From Amycolatopsis anabasis (lineage in GTDB: Bacteria; Actinomycetota; Actinomycetes; Mycobacteriales; Pseudonocardiaceae), in contig NZ_VTHK01000029.1 of the NCBI RefSeq assembly GCF_009765355.1, positions 1 through 64,000 of the forward strand: 64,000 nt of DNA, read 5' to 3'. Position numbers and translations under genes: made by a program. Of the stretch, positions 8,168-19,882 are shown piece after piece. A model generated the notes under the pieces. The model made no database searches. It had not been told where the DNA came from and saw nothing but the letters and a program-made list of their open reading frames with translations. Within the stretch, counting starts at the first letter, position 1; the number at the start of each line of letters is the position of its first letter.

Positions 8168-9111
8168 TTTCTCTGCGGTACCACATCGTCTCGATCGCCG
8201 CGGCCTTCCTGGCCCTCGCCATCGGGGTCGTCCTCGGTTCGACCGCCCTGAACGGCTCGCTGCTGTCCGGGCTCTCGGACGAGAAGGGCAAACTGGGCAA
8301 CCAGGTTTCCGATCTCGAGGCGCAGAACAACGCGCTGAACGCGCGGCTGGCCGACGCCGATTCCTTCGCCGCCTCGGTGGGGCCGAAGGTCGTGGCGGGC
8401 GCGCTGGACAAGCGCTCGGTCGTGCTGGTGACCACCCAGGACGCGCGTCCGGCCGACCGGGACGCGCTCAAGCAGTTCGTCGGCCAGTCCGGCGCCACGG
8501 TGACCGGGGAAATCCAGCTCACCGAGGCCTTCGCCGACCCGGCCAAGGCGGACCAGCTGCGCCAGGTGGTGACCCGGCTGCAGCCCGCGGGGGTCCAGTT
8601 CCCGACCGCCGGTGACCCGGGCACGCTGTCCGGCGCGCTGCTCGGCTCGGTGCTGCTGCTGAACAAGGATTCGGCGAAACCGCAGTCGTCCCCGGAGGAA
8701 CTGGCCGCCGCGCTCGGCGGGCTCACCGACGGCGGTTTCGTGAAGCCGAGCCAGGACGTGAAACCCGCCCAGCTGGCCGTCGTGCTGACCGGCGGGAAGG
8801 CCACCGGGGACGGGGCCGGGGACAAGGCCGCCACCCTCGCCCGGTTCGCCGCACAGCTCGACCGCTCGGGCGCCGGCACCGCGCTCGTCGGCGACCCGGC
8901 TTCGGCCGAGGGCACCGGCGCGATCGGCGTCGCGCGCGCCGACACCTCGGTCACCTCGATTCTGTCCACAGTGGACAACGTGGACACGGCGGCCGGGCGG
9001 ATCGCGACGATCCTGACGTTGCAGGAACAACTCGACGGCAAGTCGGGCCGCTACGGCATCGCCGGCAACGCGCAGGCTCCGGCCCCCGGCATCACCCAGC
9101 CCGGCAGCTAA
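8164..9111 (+). CDS. mctB: MctB-like copper transporter / SteB-type membrane protein
   Basis: The 315-residue protein has one N-terminal transmembrane helix (residues 4-29), a short coiled coil (about 35-65, KGKLGNQVSDLEAQNNAL) and an extracytoplasmic domain. It belongs to the MctB/Rv1698 family, an outer-envelope-associated protein linked to copper efflux in mycobacteria; in corynebacteria the partner of SteA is of the same family. The GTG start overlaps steA by 4 bp. A copy of GTCCACAGTGGAC lies near its 3' end. The channel role in a non-mycobacterial envelope is uncertain. Confidence 0.83.
   Translation: MISLRYHIVSIAAAFLALAIGVVLGSTALNGSLLSGLSDEKGKLGNQVSDLEAQNNALNARLADADSFAASVGPKVVAGALDKRSVVLVTTQDARPADRDALKQFVGQSGATVTGEIQLTEAFADPAKADQLRQVVTRLQPAGVQFPTAGDPGTLSGALLGSVLLLNKDSAKPQSSPEELAAALGGLTDGGFVKPSQDVKPAQLAVVLTGGKATGDGAGDKAATLARFAAQLDRSGAGTALVGDPASAEGTGAIGVARADTSVTSILSTVDNVDTAAGRIATILTLQEQLDGKSGRYGIAGNAQAPAPGITQPGS
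8964..8976. repeat. 13-bp palindrome GTCCACAGTGGAC (copy 2)
   Basis: A perfect palindrome (central W is A) within the mctB-like gene, again encoding Ser-Thr-Val-Asp. Confidence 0.8.
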
Positions 9112-9148
9112 CCCCCGCCCGGCTGCCGGGCTGGGCTCCCCACTGTGG

Positions 9149-9154
9149 CAGGAT
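9149..9154 (+). promoter_or_regulatory. Possible -10 box of a leaderless promoter
   Basis: CAGGAT (one mismatch to TANNNT) ends 8 nt before the GTG at 9162. This is the same spacing as other leaderless genes in the window and supports that GTG over the ATG at 9153. The AGGA could instead be a weak ribosome binding site for the same GTG. Confidence 0.35.
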
Positions 9155-9161
9155 GCGCCGG

Positions 9162-12307
<3,146 letters not shown>

Positions 12308-12311
<4 letters not shown>

Positions 12312-13594
12312 GCGAGCATCCCGGCCCAGGCGTCGACGAAGCCGGGGAAGGTTTTCCCGACCGTGGCGGGGTTTTCCACCTCGATCCCGGCGGCGCGCAG
12401 GCCCAGGACCGCGCCCGCCATCACCAGCCGGTGGTCGTCGTAGGTGTGGAACACGCCGCCGTGCACCGGAGCCGGGGTGATCCGCAGCCCGTCCTCGGTG
12501 TCGGCGACCTCGGCGCCGAGCGCGGACAGTTCGGTCGCCAGCGCGGCCAGCCGGTCGGTCTCGTGCCCGCGCAGGTGCGCGACGCCGGAAATGACCGAGG
12601 GGCCGTCCGCGAAGCACAGCAGCGCGGCGATCACCGGGGTGAGTTCGCCGACCTCGTGCAGGTCCAGCGTCGCCCCGGGCACCCGGCCGGTGCCGGTGAC
12701 GGTCAGGCCGTCCGCGTCGAGCTGGGCCTCCTGCCCGAGTTCGGCGAGCAGGCCGCGCAGCCAGTCCCCGGGCTGCGTGGTGCGTTCCGGCCAGCCGCCG
12801 ACCCGGACCGTGCCGCCGGTGAGCGCGGGGGCGACCACGAACGGCGCCGCGGTCGAGAGGTCCGGCTCCACGGTGTAATCCGGGCAGGACAGGCGGGCGG
12901 GCGGCACGTGGAACACCGTGCCGTCGCGTTCCGGGGCCGCCCCGAACCGGCGCAGCAGGTCCAGGGTCATCGCGATGTGCGGTTCGCTCGGCGGGGCGTC
13001 GCCCACCAGGCGGACGGTCACGCCCTCGGCGAAGGCGGGGCCGGCGAGCAGCAGCGCGGACAGGAACTGGCTCGACGCCGAGGAATCCAGTTCGACCTCG
13101 CCGCCGCGCACCCCGCCCTGGCCGCGCACGGTGAACGGCGGCGCGCCCCGCCCGTCGTCGTCGATCTCCATGCCCAGCCGCCGCAGCGCGTCCAGCAGCG
13201 GCGCGATCGGCCGCCGCCGGATCGCCTCGTCGCCGTCGAAGCGGACCGCGCGCGCACCCAGCCCGGCCAGCGCCGGGGTGAACCGCGCGACCGTGCCCGC
13301 GTTGCCCAGCACGACCGACACCGGGTCGTCACCCTCCGCAGCGATCGGCCGGATGAGCACCCCCTCGGGCGTGGTTTCGCAGCCCCCGCCGAGCGCCGAA
13401 ACCGCGCCCAGCATCAGCCTCGTGTCGCGGGAATCGAGCGGCGTGCGCACCAGGGTGGGCTCGCCGGCCAGCGCGGCCAGGACGTAGGCCCGGTTCGTGA
13501 TGGACTTCGAACCGGGAACCCGGACGCTCGCGTCGAGCGGACCCGGCGCGACCGGGGCCTTCCAGGTGTTTTCCGGTGCGACTGGCTCGGGCAC
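12308..13594 (-). CDS. aroA: 3-phosphoshikimate 1-carboxyvinyltransferase (EPSP synthase)
   Basis: The 428-residue enzyme of the shikimate pathway transfers enolpyruvate from PEP to shikimate-3-phosphate. The N-terminal PGSKSITNRAYVLAALA carries the substrate-binding Lys and Ser. LGNAGTVARF, the conserved active-site loop equivalent to LGNAGT, is near residue 98. DHRLVMAG is near the C-terminus. Length is normal. The start is GTG behind a GAGAGAGG purine run. It is divergent from pyrG with an 82-bp intergenic space, and its stop shares a CTAG with the convergent helicase gene. It is not in an aromatic operon here. Confidence 0.95.
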
Positions 13595-13662
13595 GATGCC
13601 TCTCTCAGGGGTCGACGGGACTTGCCAGGGCGAGGCTACCGAGCGCGTCGCGGGACGTGCGA

Positions 13663-13668
13663 TAAGGT
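13663..13668 (+). promoter_or_regulatory. -10 box upstream of pyrG
   Basis: TAAGGT fits TANNNT and ends 9 nt before the GTG start of pyrG, consistent with a near-leaderless mRNA. The overlapping AAGGTGG could alternatively act as a ribosome binding site, so the two readings compete. Confidence 0.4.
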
Positions 13669-13676
13669 GGAAGCCC

Positions 13677-15377
13677 GTGGGACTTCAGCCGCGGACAGCC
13701 AAGTATGTCTTTGTCACCGGAGGCGTCGCCTCCTCTCTGGGTAAGGGACTGACCGCCTCAAGCTTGGGGCAGCTCCTTACCGCTCGTGGACTCAGAGTCA
13801 CGATGCAGAAACTCGACCCGTATCTCAACGTGGATCCGGGCACCATGAACCCGTTCCAGCACGGCGAAGTCTTCGTCACCGACGACGGCGCCGAGACCGA
13901 TCTCGACATCGGCCACTACGAGCGGTTCCTCGACCGCGACCTCACCGGTTCGGCCAACGTGACCACCGGCCAGGTCTACTCCGAGGTGATCGCGAAGGAG
14001 CGGCGCGGCGAGTACCTCGGCGACACGGTCCAGGTGATCCCGCACATCACCGACGAGATCAAGTCCCGGATCACCGCGGTCGCCGAATCGGACGGCACCG
14101 GGCTGCGGCCCGACGTGGTCATCACCGAGGTCGGCGGCACGGTCGGTGACATCGAGTCGCTGCCGTTCCTGGAAGCCTGCCGCCAGGTCCGCCACGACGT
14201 CGGCCGGGACAACTGCTTCTTCCTGCACGTCTCCCTGGTGCCCTACCTCGCGCCGTCGGGGGAGCTGAAGACCAAGCCCACCCAGCACTCGGTGGCCGCC
14301 CTGCGCAACATCGGCATCCAGCCCGACGCGCTGGTGTGCCGCGCCGATCGGGACCTGCCGGACGATCTCAAGCGCAAGATCGGCCTGATGTGCGACGTGG
14401 ACACCGAAGCGGTCATCGCCTGCCCGGACGCGCCGTCGATCTACGACATCCCGAAGGTGCTGCACGGCGAGGCGCTGGACGCCTACGTGGTGCGCCGCCT
14501 CGGGCTGCCGTTCCGCGACGTGGACTGGACGGTGTGGGGCGATCTGCTCGACCGCGTGCACAACCCGGCGGAAACCGTGCGGGTCGCGGTGGTCGGCAAG
14601 TACATCGACCTGCCGGACGCCTACCTCTCGGTGACCGAGGCGCTGCGGGCCGGTGGGTTCGCGCACCGGGCGAAGGTGGAGATCGTCTGGGTCGCCTCAG
14701 ACCGGTGCTCGACGCCCGCGGGCGCCTCGGCCGCACTGTCCGATGTGGATGGTGTGCTGGTGCCCGGCGGGTTCGGCGTGCGCGGGATCGAGGGCAAGAT
14801 CGGCGCCATCACCTACGCGCGCACCCGCGGCATCCCGGTGCTCGGCCTGTGCCTGGGCCTGCAGTGCATGGTGATCGACGCGGCGCGGAACCTGGCCGGG
14901 ATCGAGGGCGCGAACTCCGCCGAGTTCGACGAGAACACCGAGCACCCGGTGATCTCCACCATGGCCGACCAGCGCGACGTGGTCGCGGGGGAGCGGGACA
15001 TGGGCGGCACCATGCGACTCGGCGCGTACCCGGCGAAGCTGATCCCGGGTTCGCAGGTCGCCAAGGCCTACGGCACGAACGAGGTTTCCGAGCGGCACCG
15101 GCACCGGTACGAGGTGAACAACGCCTACCGCAAGCGGCTCTCCGATGCCGGGCTGGTCTTCTCCGGCACGTCCCCGGACGACCGCCTGGTCGAGTTCGTC
15201 GAGCTGTCGAGCGAGCTGCACCCGTTCTTCGTCGGCACCCAGGCGCATCCGGAACTGAAGAGCCGGCCGACCCGCCCGCATCCGCTGTTCGACGCGTTCG
15301 TGCGCGCGGTGGTGCGGTACCGGACGGCCGACCGGCTGCCGGTCGAACTGCCCGAGTCGCCGGTGGGTGCCCGGTGA
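13677..15377 (+). CDS. pyrG: CTP synthase
   Basis: The 566-residue glutamine-hydrolysing enzyme converts UTP to CTP. The N-terminal amidoligase domain begins KYVFVTGGVASSLGKGL (P-loop-like ATP site) and contains LDPYLNVDPGTMNPFQHGEV. The C-terminal class-I glutamine amidotransferase domain has the Cys nucleophile in GLCLGLQCM (near 401) and the His/Glu pair in THPE-like AHPELKSRP. The GTG start gives MGLQPRTAKY, the usual actinobacterial N-terminus; an upstream in-frame ATG at 13497 would run through the divergent promoter region and is rejected. The stop overlaps the NUDIX gene start by 4 bp. Confidence 0.96.
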   Translation: MGLQPRTAKYVFVTGGVASSLGKGLTASSLGQLLTARGLRVTMQKLDPYLNVDPGTMNPFQHGEVFVTDDGAETDLDIGHYERFLDRDLTGSANVTTGQVYSEVIAKERRGEYLGDTVQVIPHITDEIKSRITAVAESDGTGLRPDVVITEVGGTVGDIESLPFLEACRQVRHDVGRDNCFFLHVSLVPYLAPSGELKTKPTQHSVAALRNIGIQPDALVCRADRDLPDDLKRKIGLMCDVDTEAVIACPDAPSIYDIPKVLHGEALDAYVVRRLGLPFRDVDWTVWGDLLDRVHNPAETVRVAVVGKYIDLPDAYLSVTEALRAGGFAHRAKVEIVWVASDRCSTPAGASAALSDVDGVLVPGGFGVRGIEGKIGAITYARTRGIPVLGLCLGLQCMVIDAARNLAGIEGANSAEFDENTEHPVISTMADQRDVVAGERDMGGTMRLGAYPAKLIPGSQVAKAYGTNEVSERHRHRYEVNNAYRKRLSDAGLVFSGTSPDDRLVEFVELSSELHPFFVGTQAHPELKSRPTRPHPLFDAFVRAVVRYRTADRLPVELPESPVGAR

Positions 15378-16003
15378 GCGAACCGGGCACCCACGAGTTC
15401 CGGGTGGCGTCCACGAAGGACGTCCACATCGGACGCGTGGTCGGGTTGCGCATCGACGAGGTGGTCATGCCGGACGGCAGCACCGCCCGCCGCGAGGTCG
15501 TCGAACACCTCGGCGCGGTGGCGATCGCCGCGGTGGACGACGACGGCGCGATCACGCTGATCCACCAGTACCGCCACCCGCTGGGGCACCGGCTGTGGGA
15601 ACTCCCGGCCGGGCTCCTCGACCACGAGGGCGAGGATCCGGTCGCCGCGGCCGGCCGGGAACTGGCCGAGGAGGCCGGGCTGGCCGCGTCCCGCTGGGAG
15701 ACCCTCGTCGACGTGGCGGCCTCGCCCGGGTTCACCGACGAGGTGGTCCGGGTGTTCCTCGCCCGCGATCTGTCCGAAGTGGACAGGGAGGTGCTCGGCG
15801 AGGAGGAGGCGGATCTGGTGATCCGCAAGGTGCCGCTGCCCGAGGCCGTCGCGATGGCCCTGGGCGGCGAACTGGTGAACGGCGCGACCGTGGGCGGGGT
15901 GCTCGCCGCGCACGCCGTCTTGTCCGGGGCCGCCACGCCACGGCCCGCCGACGCGCCGTGGCGGGACCGCCCGTCGCGGTTCGCGCGGCGCGGGGTCAGT
16001 TAG
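15374..16003 (+). CDS. NUDIX hydrolase, ADP-ribose pyrophosphatase type
   Basis: The 209-residue protein has a complete Nudix box (residues about 92-114, ending GRELAEEAGL). It is preceded by LIHQYRHPLGHRLWELPAGL, typical of ADP-ribose pyrophosphatases, which split ADP-ribose into AMP and ribose-5-phosphate. The mycobacterial gene in this position (Rv1700) has that activity; substrate here is inferred from the family. The start is GTG overlapping the pyrG stop (GTGA). Its 3' end overlaps the convergent DUF1707 gene by 8 bp. Confidence 0.9.
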   Translation: MSEPGTHEFRVASTKDVHIGRVVGLRIDEVVMPDGSTARREVVEHLGAVAIAAVDDDGAITLIHQYRHPLGHRLWELPAGLLDHEGEDPVAAAGRELAEEAGLAASRWETLVDVAASPGFTDEVVRVFLARDLSEVDREVLGEEEADLVIRKVPLPEAVAMALGGELVNGATVGGVLAAHAVLSGAATPRPADAPWRDRPSRFARRGVS

Positions 16004-16493
16004 CCAGCCGCCGGCCCTGCGCGTCGGTGCCGCCGCCCGCCAGCAACAGGATTCCGTCGATCAATGGCCAGAGGGCGCCGACGCCGAAGGTGAGCAGCGT
16101 GACCAGCAGCTGGGCGACGGCCAGCCCGGTGTGCCCGGTGTAGAAGCGACCGGTGCCGAACGGCAGCACCACCTGCAGGACCCCGGCGAGCACCTGGGAC
16201 TTCGGGGACGCGGTCGCCGGCGACATCGGCGGCCGCGGTGCGGGCGCCCAGCTCATCGGTGGCGGCCCGAACCCCGGTGGCGGCAGCAGGAAAGCCGGGT
16301 GCGGGGCGGGCAGATCGCCGAACAGCTCGCGGATGTCGGCCCGCACGGTGGCGGCGAGCGCTGCGGAGACCCGGGCCTCGTATTCGTCGACCGTCAGCCG
16401 CCCCTCGGCGAAGTGGTCGGACAGGAGGCGGTTGGCCTCTTCCCGCTCGGCCGTGCCGACACGCATGGCGTCCGGGTCGGGCTGGCTCGGCAT
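15996..16493 (-). CDS. DUF1707 and TM2 domain membrane protein
   Basis: The 165-residue protein starts with an N-terminal DUF1707 segment (MRVGTAEREEANRLLSDHF ... GRLTVDEYEARV, about 10-55), then a Pro-rich linker (60-95). It ends with a TM2-type pair of transmembrane helices containing GRFYTGHTGLAVAQLL and PLIDGILLL. Such proteins are common in actinobacteria and have no firm function. The ATG lies 7 nt after a TAAAGT -10 box on the minus strand, so it is probably leaderless and divergently transcribed from xerD with a 60-bp shared promoter region. Confidence 0.85.
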   Translation of the reverse strand: MPSQPDPDAMRVGTAEREEANRLLSDHFAEGRLTVDEYEARVSAALAATVRADIRELFGDLPAPHPAFLLPPPGFGPPPMSWAPAPRPPMSPATASPKSQVLAGVLQVVLPFGTGRFYTGHTGLAVAQLLVTLLTFGVGALWPLIDGILLLAGGGTDAQGRRLAN

Positions 16494-16499
16494 AACGTC

Positions 16500-16505
16500 A
16501 CTTTA
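16500..16505 (-). promoter_or_regulatory. -10 box of leaderless DUF1707 gene promoter
   Basis: Read on the minus strand, TAAAGT ends 7 nt before the ATG at 16493, with GACGTT between them. This is the same geometry as other leaderless promoters in the window. Confidence 0.5.
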
Positions 16506-16541
16506 CCCGCGGAAGGGGAGCACGAGCGGGCCGTTCGTGCC

Positions 16542-16547
16542 TAGAGT
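16542..16547 (+). promoter_or_regulatory. -10 box of a leaderless xerD promoter
   Basis: TAGAGT ends 7 nt before GTG 16554. This favours that GTG over the in-frame GTG at 16548, which would lie upstream of the expected transcription start. Confidence 0.5.
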
Positions 16548-16553
16548 GTGCCC

Positions 16554-17486
16554 GTGGCGAATGCGGGTACCGAGGTGACCCAGGTGGTCGCGGCCTATCT
16601 CGATCACCTCACCGTCGAACGGGGCACGGCGCGAAACACGCTGGACAGCTACTCCCGAGATCTGCGGCGCTATGCCGCCCACCTGCGGGGAGCCGGGGTC
16701 ACCGATTTCCGCCGGGTCACCGAGGCGGAGGTGACCGCGTTCGCCGTCGCGCTGCGCGAAGGCGACGACGAGCACCAGCCGCTGGCCGTGTCGTCGGCCG
16801 CGCGGGCGCTGGTCGCGGTGCGGGGCCTGCACAAGTTCGCGCACGTCGACGGCATCACCGAGGACGATCCCGCCCGTGAGGTGCGCCCGCCCGCCGCGGC
16901 GAAACGCCTGCCCAAGGCGCTGCCGGTGGACGACGTGCTGCGCCTGCTGGACATGCCGCCGGCCGAAGGGGAGCGGCCGCTGCGCGATCGCGCGCTGCTC
17001 GAACTGCTCTACTCCACCGGCGCCCGGATCTCCGAGGCCGTCGGGCTGGACCTGGACGACATCGACGACGCGGAACGCACGGTCCTGCTCGACGGCAAGG
17101 GTGGCAAGCAGCGCCTGGTGCCGATCGGCAAACCCGCGATCGACGCGGTGCAGGCCTATCTGGTGCGGGCGCGACCGGCGCTGGCGAAACGCGGCCGGGG
17201 CAGCCCCGCGGTGTTCCTCAACTCCCGGGGCAGCCGGTTGTCGCGGCAGAGCGCGTGGCAGGTGCTGAAGACGAACGCCGAGCGGGCCGGGATCTCGGCC
17301 AGCGTCTCGCCGCACACGCTGCGGCACTCGTTCGCGACCCATCTGCTGGAGGGCGGCGCGGACGTGCGCGTGGTCCAGGAACTGCTCGGCCACGCCTCGG
17401 TGACGACGACCCAGGTCTACACGCTGGTCACGGTGAACACGCTCCGTGAGATTTATGCGACCGCCCATCCGAGGGCATTGGGATAA
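16554..17486 (+). CDS. xerD: Tyrosine recombinase XerD
   Basis: The 310-residue site-specific recombinase resolves chromosome dimers at dif with XerC and FtsK. The N-terminal SAM-like core-binding domain covers residues 1-90. The catalytic domain has Arg in STGARISEAV, a Lys in GKGGKQRLVP, HTLRHSFATHLLEGG (His and Arg), LLGHASVTTTQVYT with the second His, and the Tyr nucleophile. All key residues are present and length is normal. The gene position before parA/scpAB matches mycobacteria. It is divergent from the DUF1707 gene. Confidence 0.94.
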   Translation: MANAGTEVTQVVAAYLDHLTVERGTARNTLDSYSRDLRRYAAHLRGAGVTDFRRVTEAEVTAFAVALREGDDEHQPLAVSSAARALVAVRGLHKFAHVDGITEDDPAREVRPPAAAKRLPKALPVDDVLRLLDMPPAEGERPLRDRALLELLYSTGARISEAVGLDLDDIDDAERTVLLDGKGGKQRLVPIGKPAIDAVQAYLVRARPALAKRGRGSPAVFLNSRGSRLSRQSAWQVLKTNAERAGISASVSPHTLRHSFATHLLEGGADVRVVQELLGHASVTTTQVYTLVTVNTLREIYATAHPRALG

Positions 17487-17577
17487 GAGACAAGTCGTCT
17501 TCGGCGAGCCGCTTTGGCCGAGATCCGCAGGCCGGAATAGGCTGCCGAGGACCCCGCCAACGAGGAGCTTTCGCGCT

Positions 17578-18549
17578 ATGTCGACACCAGAGCCGCCGGC
17601 CCGGTCGACCACTGCCGCAAGTTCGGCGGCGGCGAACCTGCAAAACCTCACCATCGCCACCGAGGGTGACGTCGATTCCGTGGAGTCTGTTCTGCCCGCC
17701 ACCAAGGAGAAGTCGAAGGATCGGGTAGGCCCGACCGGACGACCGTACCGCCCGATCCCCGAGCCGCCGCTGCTGGCCGAACACGGCCCCGCCACGGTGC
17801 TCGCCATGTGCAACCAGAAAGGTGGCGTCGGCAAGACCACCTCGACCATCAACCTCGGGGCGGCGCTCGCCGAATGCGGCCGCCGGGTGCTGCTGGTGGA
17901 CTTCGATCCCCAGGGCGCGCTCTCGGTCGGCCTCGGCGTCCAGCCGCACGAGCTGGACGCGACCGTCTACAACGCGATCATGGAACGGTCGGTCAACGCG
18001 GCCGATGTCCTGCGACAGACCTCCGTCGAGGGCATGGACCTGCTGCCGAGCAACATCGACCTGTCCGCCGCCGAGGTGCAGTTGGTCGCCGAGGTGGGGC
18101 GCGAGCACACGTTACTCCGGGTACTGCAACCGGTCATGAACGGCTACGACTATGTTTTGGTCGACTGCCAGCCATCGCTCGGGTTGCTCACGGTGAACGC
18201 GCTGACCGCCGCGGACGGCGTGATCATCCCGCTGGAGTGCGAGTTCTTCAGTTTGCGTGGCGTGGCGTTGCTGATCGACACGATCGAGAAGGTGCGCGAG
18301 CGGTTGAACCCGAAACTGGACATCACCGGGATCCTCGCCACCATGTTCGATCCTAGGACGCTGCACTCGAAGGAGGTCATGGCGCGCGTGGTGGAGGCAT
18401 TCGGCGACATCGTGTTCGACACGGTGATCAACCGCACGGTGCGGTTCCCGGAAACCACGGTGGCCGGAGAACCGATCACCAGATGGGCACCGAAATCGGC
18501 CGGCGCGGCCGCGTATCGCCAGCTGGCTCGTGAGGTGATCGCCCGGTGA
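17578..18549 (+). CDS. parA: ParA-family ATPase
   Basis: The 323-residue protein has a disordered Pro/Ser/Ala-rich N-terminus of about 70 residues. The deviant Walker A CNQKGGVGKTTSTINLG is near residue 80, followed by DFDPQGALSVGLG and DCQPSLGLLTVNAL (Walker A' and B). These ATPases move or position DNA or protein cargo. This one lies in the scpA/scpB operon rather than next to parB at oriC, as Rv1708 does in mycobacteria. The start is ATG 17578 with a GAGGAG ribosome binding site at 17562-17567. It overlaps the next gene by 4 bp, so that small protein is its likely partner. Confidence 0.9.
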   Translation: MSTPEPPARSTTAASSAAANLQNLTIATEGDVDSVESVLPATKEKSKDRVGPTGRPYRPIPEPPLLAEHGPATVLAMCNQKGGVGKTTSTINLGAALAECGRRVLLVDFDPQGALSVGLGVQPHELDATVYNAIMERSVNAADVLRQTSVEGMDLLPSNIDLSAAEVQLVAEVGREHTLLRVLQPVMNGYDYVLVDCQPSLGLLTVNALTAADGVIIPLECEFFSLRGVALLIDTIEKVRERLNPKLDITGILATMFDPRTLHSKEVMARVVEAFGDIVFDTVINRTVRFPETTVAGEPITRWAPKSAGAAAYRQLAREVIAR

Positions 18550-18959
18550 GCAGGCGAGCCTCGCTGCCCGGGGCTTCGGAACTGTTCCGCCTGACCAGTA
18601 GCCCCGCCCTCGACACCCCGGCCATGGTCGAGCCGTCCACTGTGGACCAACCGCAGCCGAAGCCGAGTCAGAACGGGCGCAAGGAACAGCTGGCCACCTC
18701 CGGCGCCACCCGGCGCGGTTCGGGCCGCCAGAAGCACGATGCGAAGATCACCGTCTACGTTTCCGGGGACGAACTGCTCGCGATGGAGCAGGCCCGGCTG
18801 AACCTGCGGGCCGCGCACGACCTGGTGGTCGATCGCGGTCGGCTGGTCCGGGAGGCGGTCGCGGTGCTGCTTGCCGACTTCGACGCGCACGGGGCGGAAT
18901 CGGTGCTGGTACAGCGATTGCGCGAAGGCGGAGTCGACGCCGGGGAAGCAGCGAACTAG
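18546..18959 (+). CDS. Putative ribbon-helix-helix partner of ParA
   Basis: This is a 137-residue protein with a disordered N-terminal half (Ser/Pro/Gln/Lys-rich, ATRRGSGRQKHDAK). A compact C-terminal half starts with a beta-strand-like KITVYVSGDELLAMEQARL followed by helices. That strand-helix-helix pattern with a basic lead-in resembles ribbon-helix-helix DNA-binding proteins. The 4-bp overlap with parA (GTGA) implies co-translation. Small centromere-binding RHH proteins often partner ParA in plasmids, so a DNA adaptor role is plausible but not shown. One GTCCACTGTGGAC palindrome falls in its N-terminal half. Confidence 0.75.
   Translation: MSRRASLPGASELFRLTSSPALDTPAMVEPSTVDQPQPKPSQNGRKEQLATSGATRRGSGRQKHDAKITVYVSGDELLAMEQARLNLRAAHDLVVDRGRLVREAVAVLLADFDAHGAESVLVQRLREGGVDAGEAAN
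18635..18647. repeat. 13-bp palindrome GTCCACTGTGGAC (copy 3)
   Basis: A perfect palindrome in the small ParA-partner gene, encoding Ser-Thr-Val-Asp in a disordered stretch. Confidence 0.8.
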
Positions 18960-18961
18960 GA

Positions 18962-19882
18962 ATGGACGGTGCACCGGCCGAAGGGACGGAGCCGGAGCCG
19001 GTCACGCAGAACCCCGAGGTGGCGGCGAGTCCGGATCCGGACTCGCCGCTTCCCGAAGTCGCTCCCGAGGACGCCTCGTCGACGCCGAAGTTCAAGGTGC
19101 GGCTGGCCAACTTCGAGGGCCCGTTCGACCTGCTCCTCCAGCTGATCTCGCAGCACCAGCTGGACGTCACCGAGGTCGCGCTGCACCAGGTCACCGACGA
19201 CTTCATCGCCTACACGCGGGCGCTGGGGGCGGAATGGAACCTGGACGAGACCACCGAGTTCCTGGTGATCGCGGCGACCCTGCTCGATCTGAAGGCGGCC
19301 CGGCTGCTGCCCTCGGCCGAGGTGGAGGACGAGGACGACCTCGCCCTGCTGGAGGCCCGCGACCTGCTGTTCGCCCGGGTGCTGCAGTACCGTGCGTACA
19401 AGCAGGTCGCCGCGCTGTTCGCCGAGCTGGAGGCCGGTGCGCTGCGGCGGTACCCGCGGTCGGTGGCCTTGGAGGAGCGGTTCGTCGGGCTGCTGCCCGA
19501 GGTCATGCTCGGAGTCGATCCGGCGAAGTTCGCCGAGATCGCGCTCGCGGTCTTCCGGCCGAAGCCGCCGCCGACGGTGTCGCTCGACCACCTGCACATG
19601 GGCAAGGTCTCGGTGCGCGAGCACGCGGCCCTGCTGCGGGTGCGGCTGGCCGAGGCCGGCACGGCGACGTTCACCGAGCTGGTCCGCGACTGCGAGCACA
19701 CGCTGGAAGTCGTGGCGCGCTTCCTGGCGCTGCTCGAGCTGTACCGCGAGTCGACGGTCCAGTTCGACCAGCCGGAGGCGTTGCAGGAACTGCACGTGCG
19801 CTGGACGGGCGGATCCGTCGAGCAGGCCACCGCGGCCGCCGAGCAGGACCGCGCCAGCGTGGAGGAAGAGGAGTACGGGTGA
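18962..19882 (+). CDS. scpA: Segregation and condensation protein A
   Basis: This is the 306-residue kleisin subunit of the SMC-ScpAB condensin. After a Glu/Pro-rich N-terminal 40 residues comes the conserved FKVRLANFEGPFDLLLQLI and the helical HQLDVTEVALHQVTDDFIAY that contact the SMC neck. Acidic VEDEDDLALLEARDLL follows, and a C-terminal winged-helix region covers the end. The gene begins 2 bp after the preceding stop and overlaps scpB by 4 bp, so the ParA-partner-ScpA-ScpB set forms one translational unit. Confidence 0.94.
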   Translation: MDGAPAEGTEPEPVTQNPEVAASPDPDSPLPEVAPEDASSTPKFKVRLANFEGPFDLLLQLISQHQLDVTEVALHQVTDDFIAYTRALGAEWNLDETTEFLVIAATLLDLKAARLLPSAEVEDEDDLALLEARDLLFARVLQYRAYKQVAALFAELEAGALRRYPRSVALEERFVGLLPEVMLGVDPAKFAEIALAVFRPKPPPTVSLDHLHMGKVSVREHAALLRVRLAEAGTATFTELVRDCEHTLEVVARFLALLELYRESTVQFDQPEALQELHVRWTGGSVEQATAAAEQDRASVEEEEYG

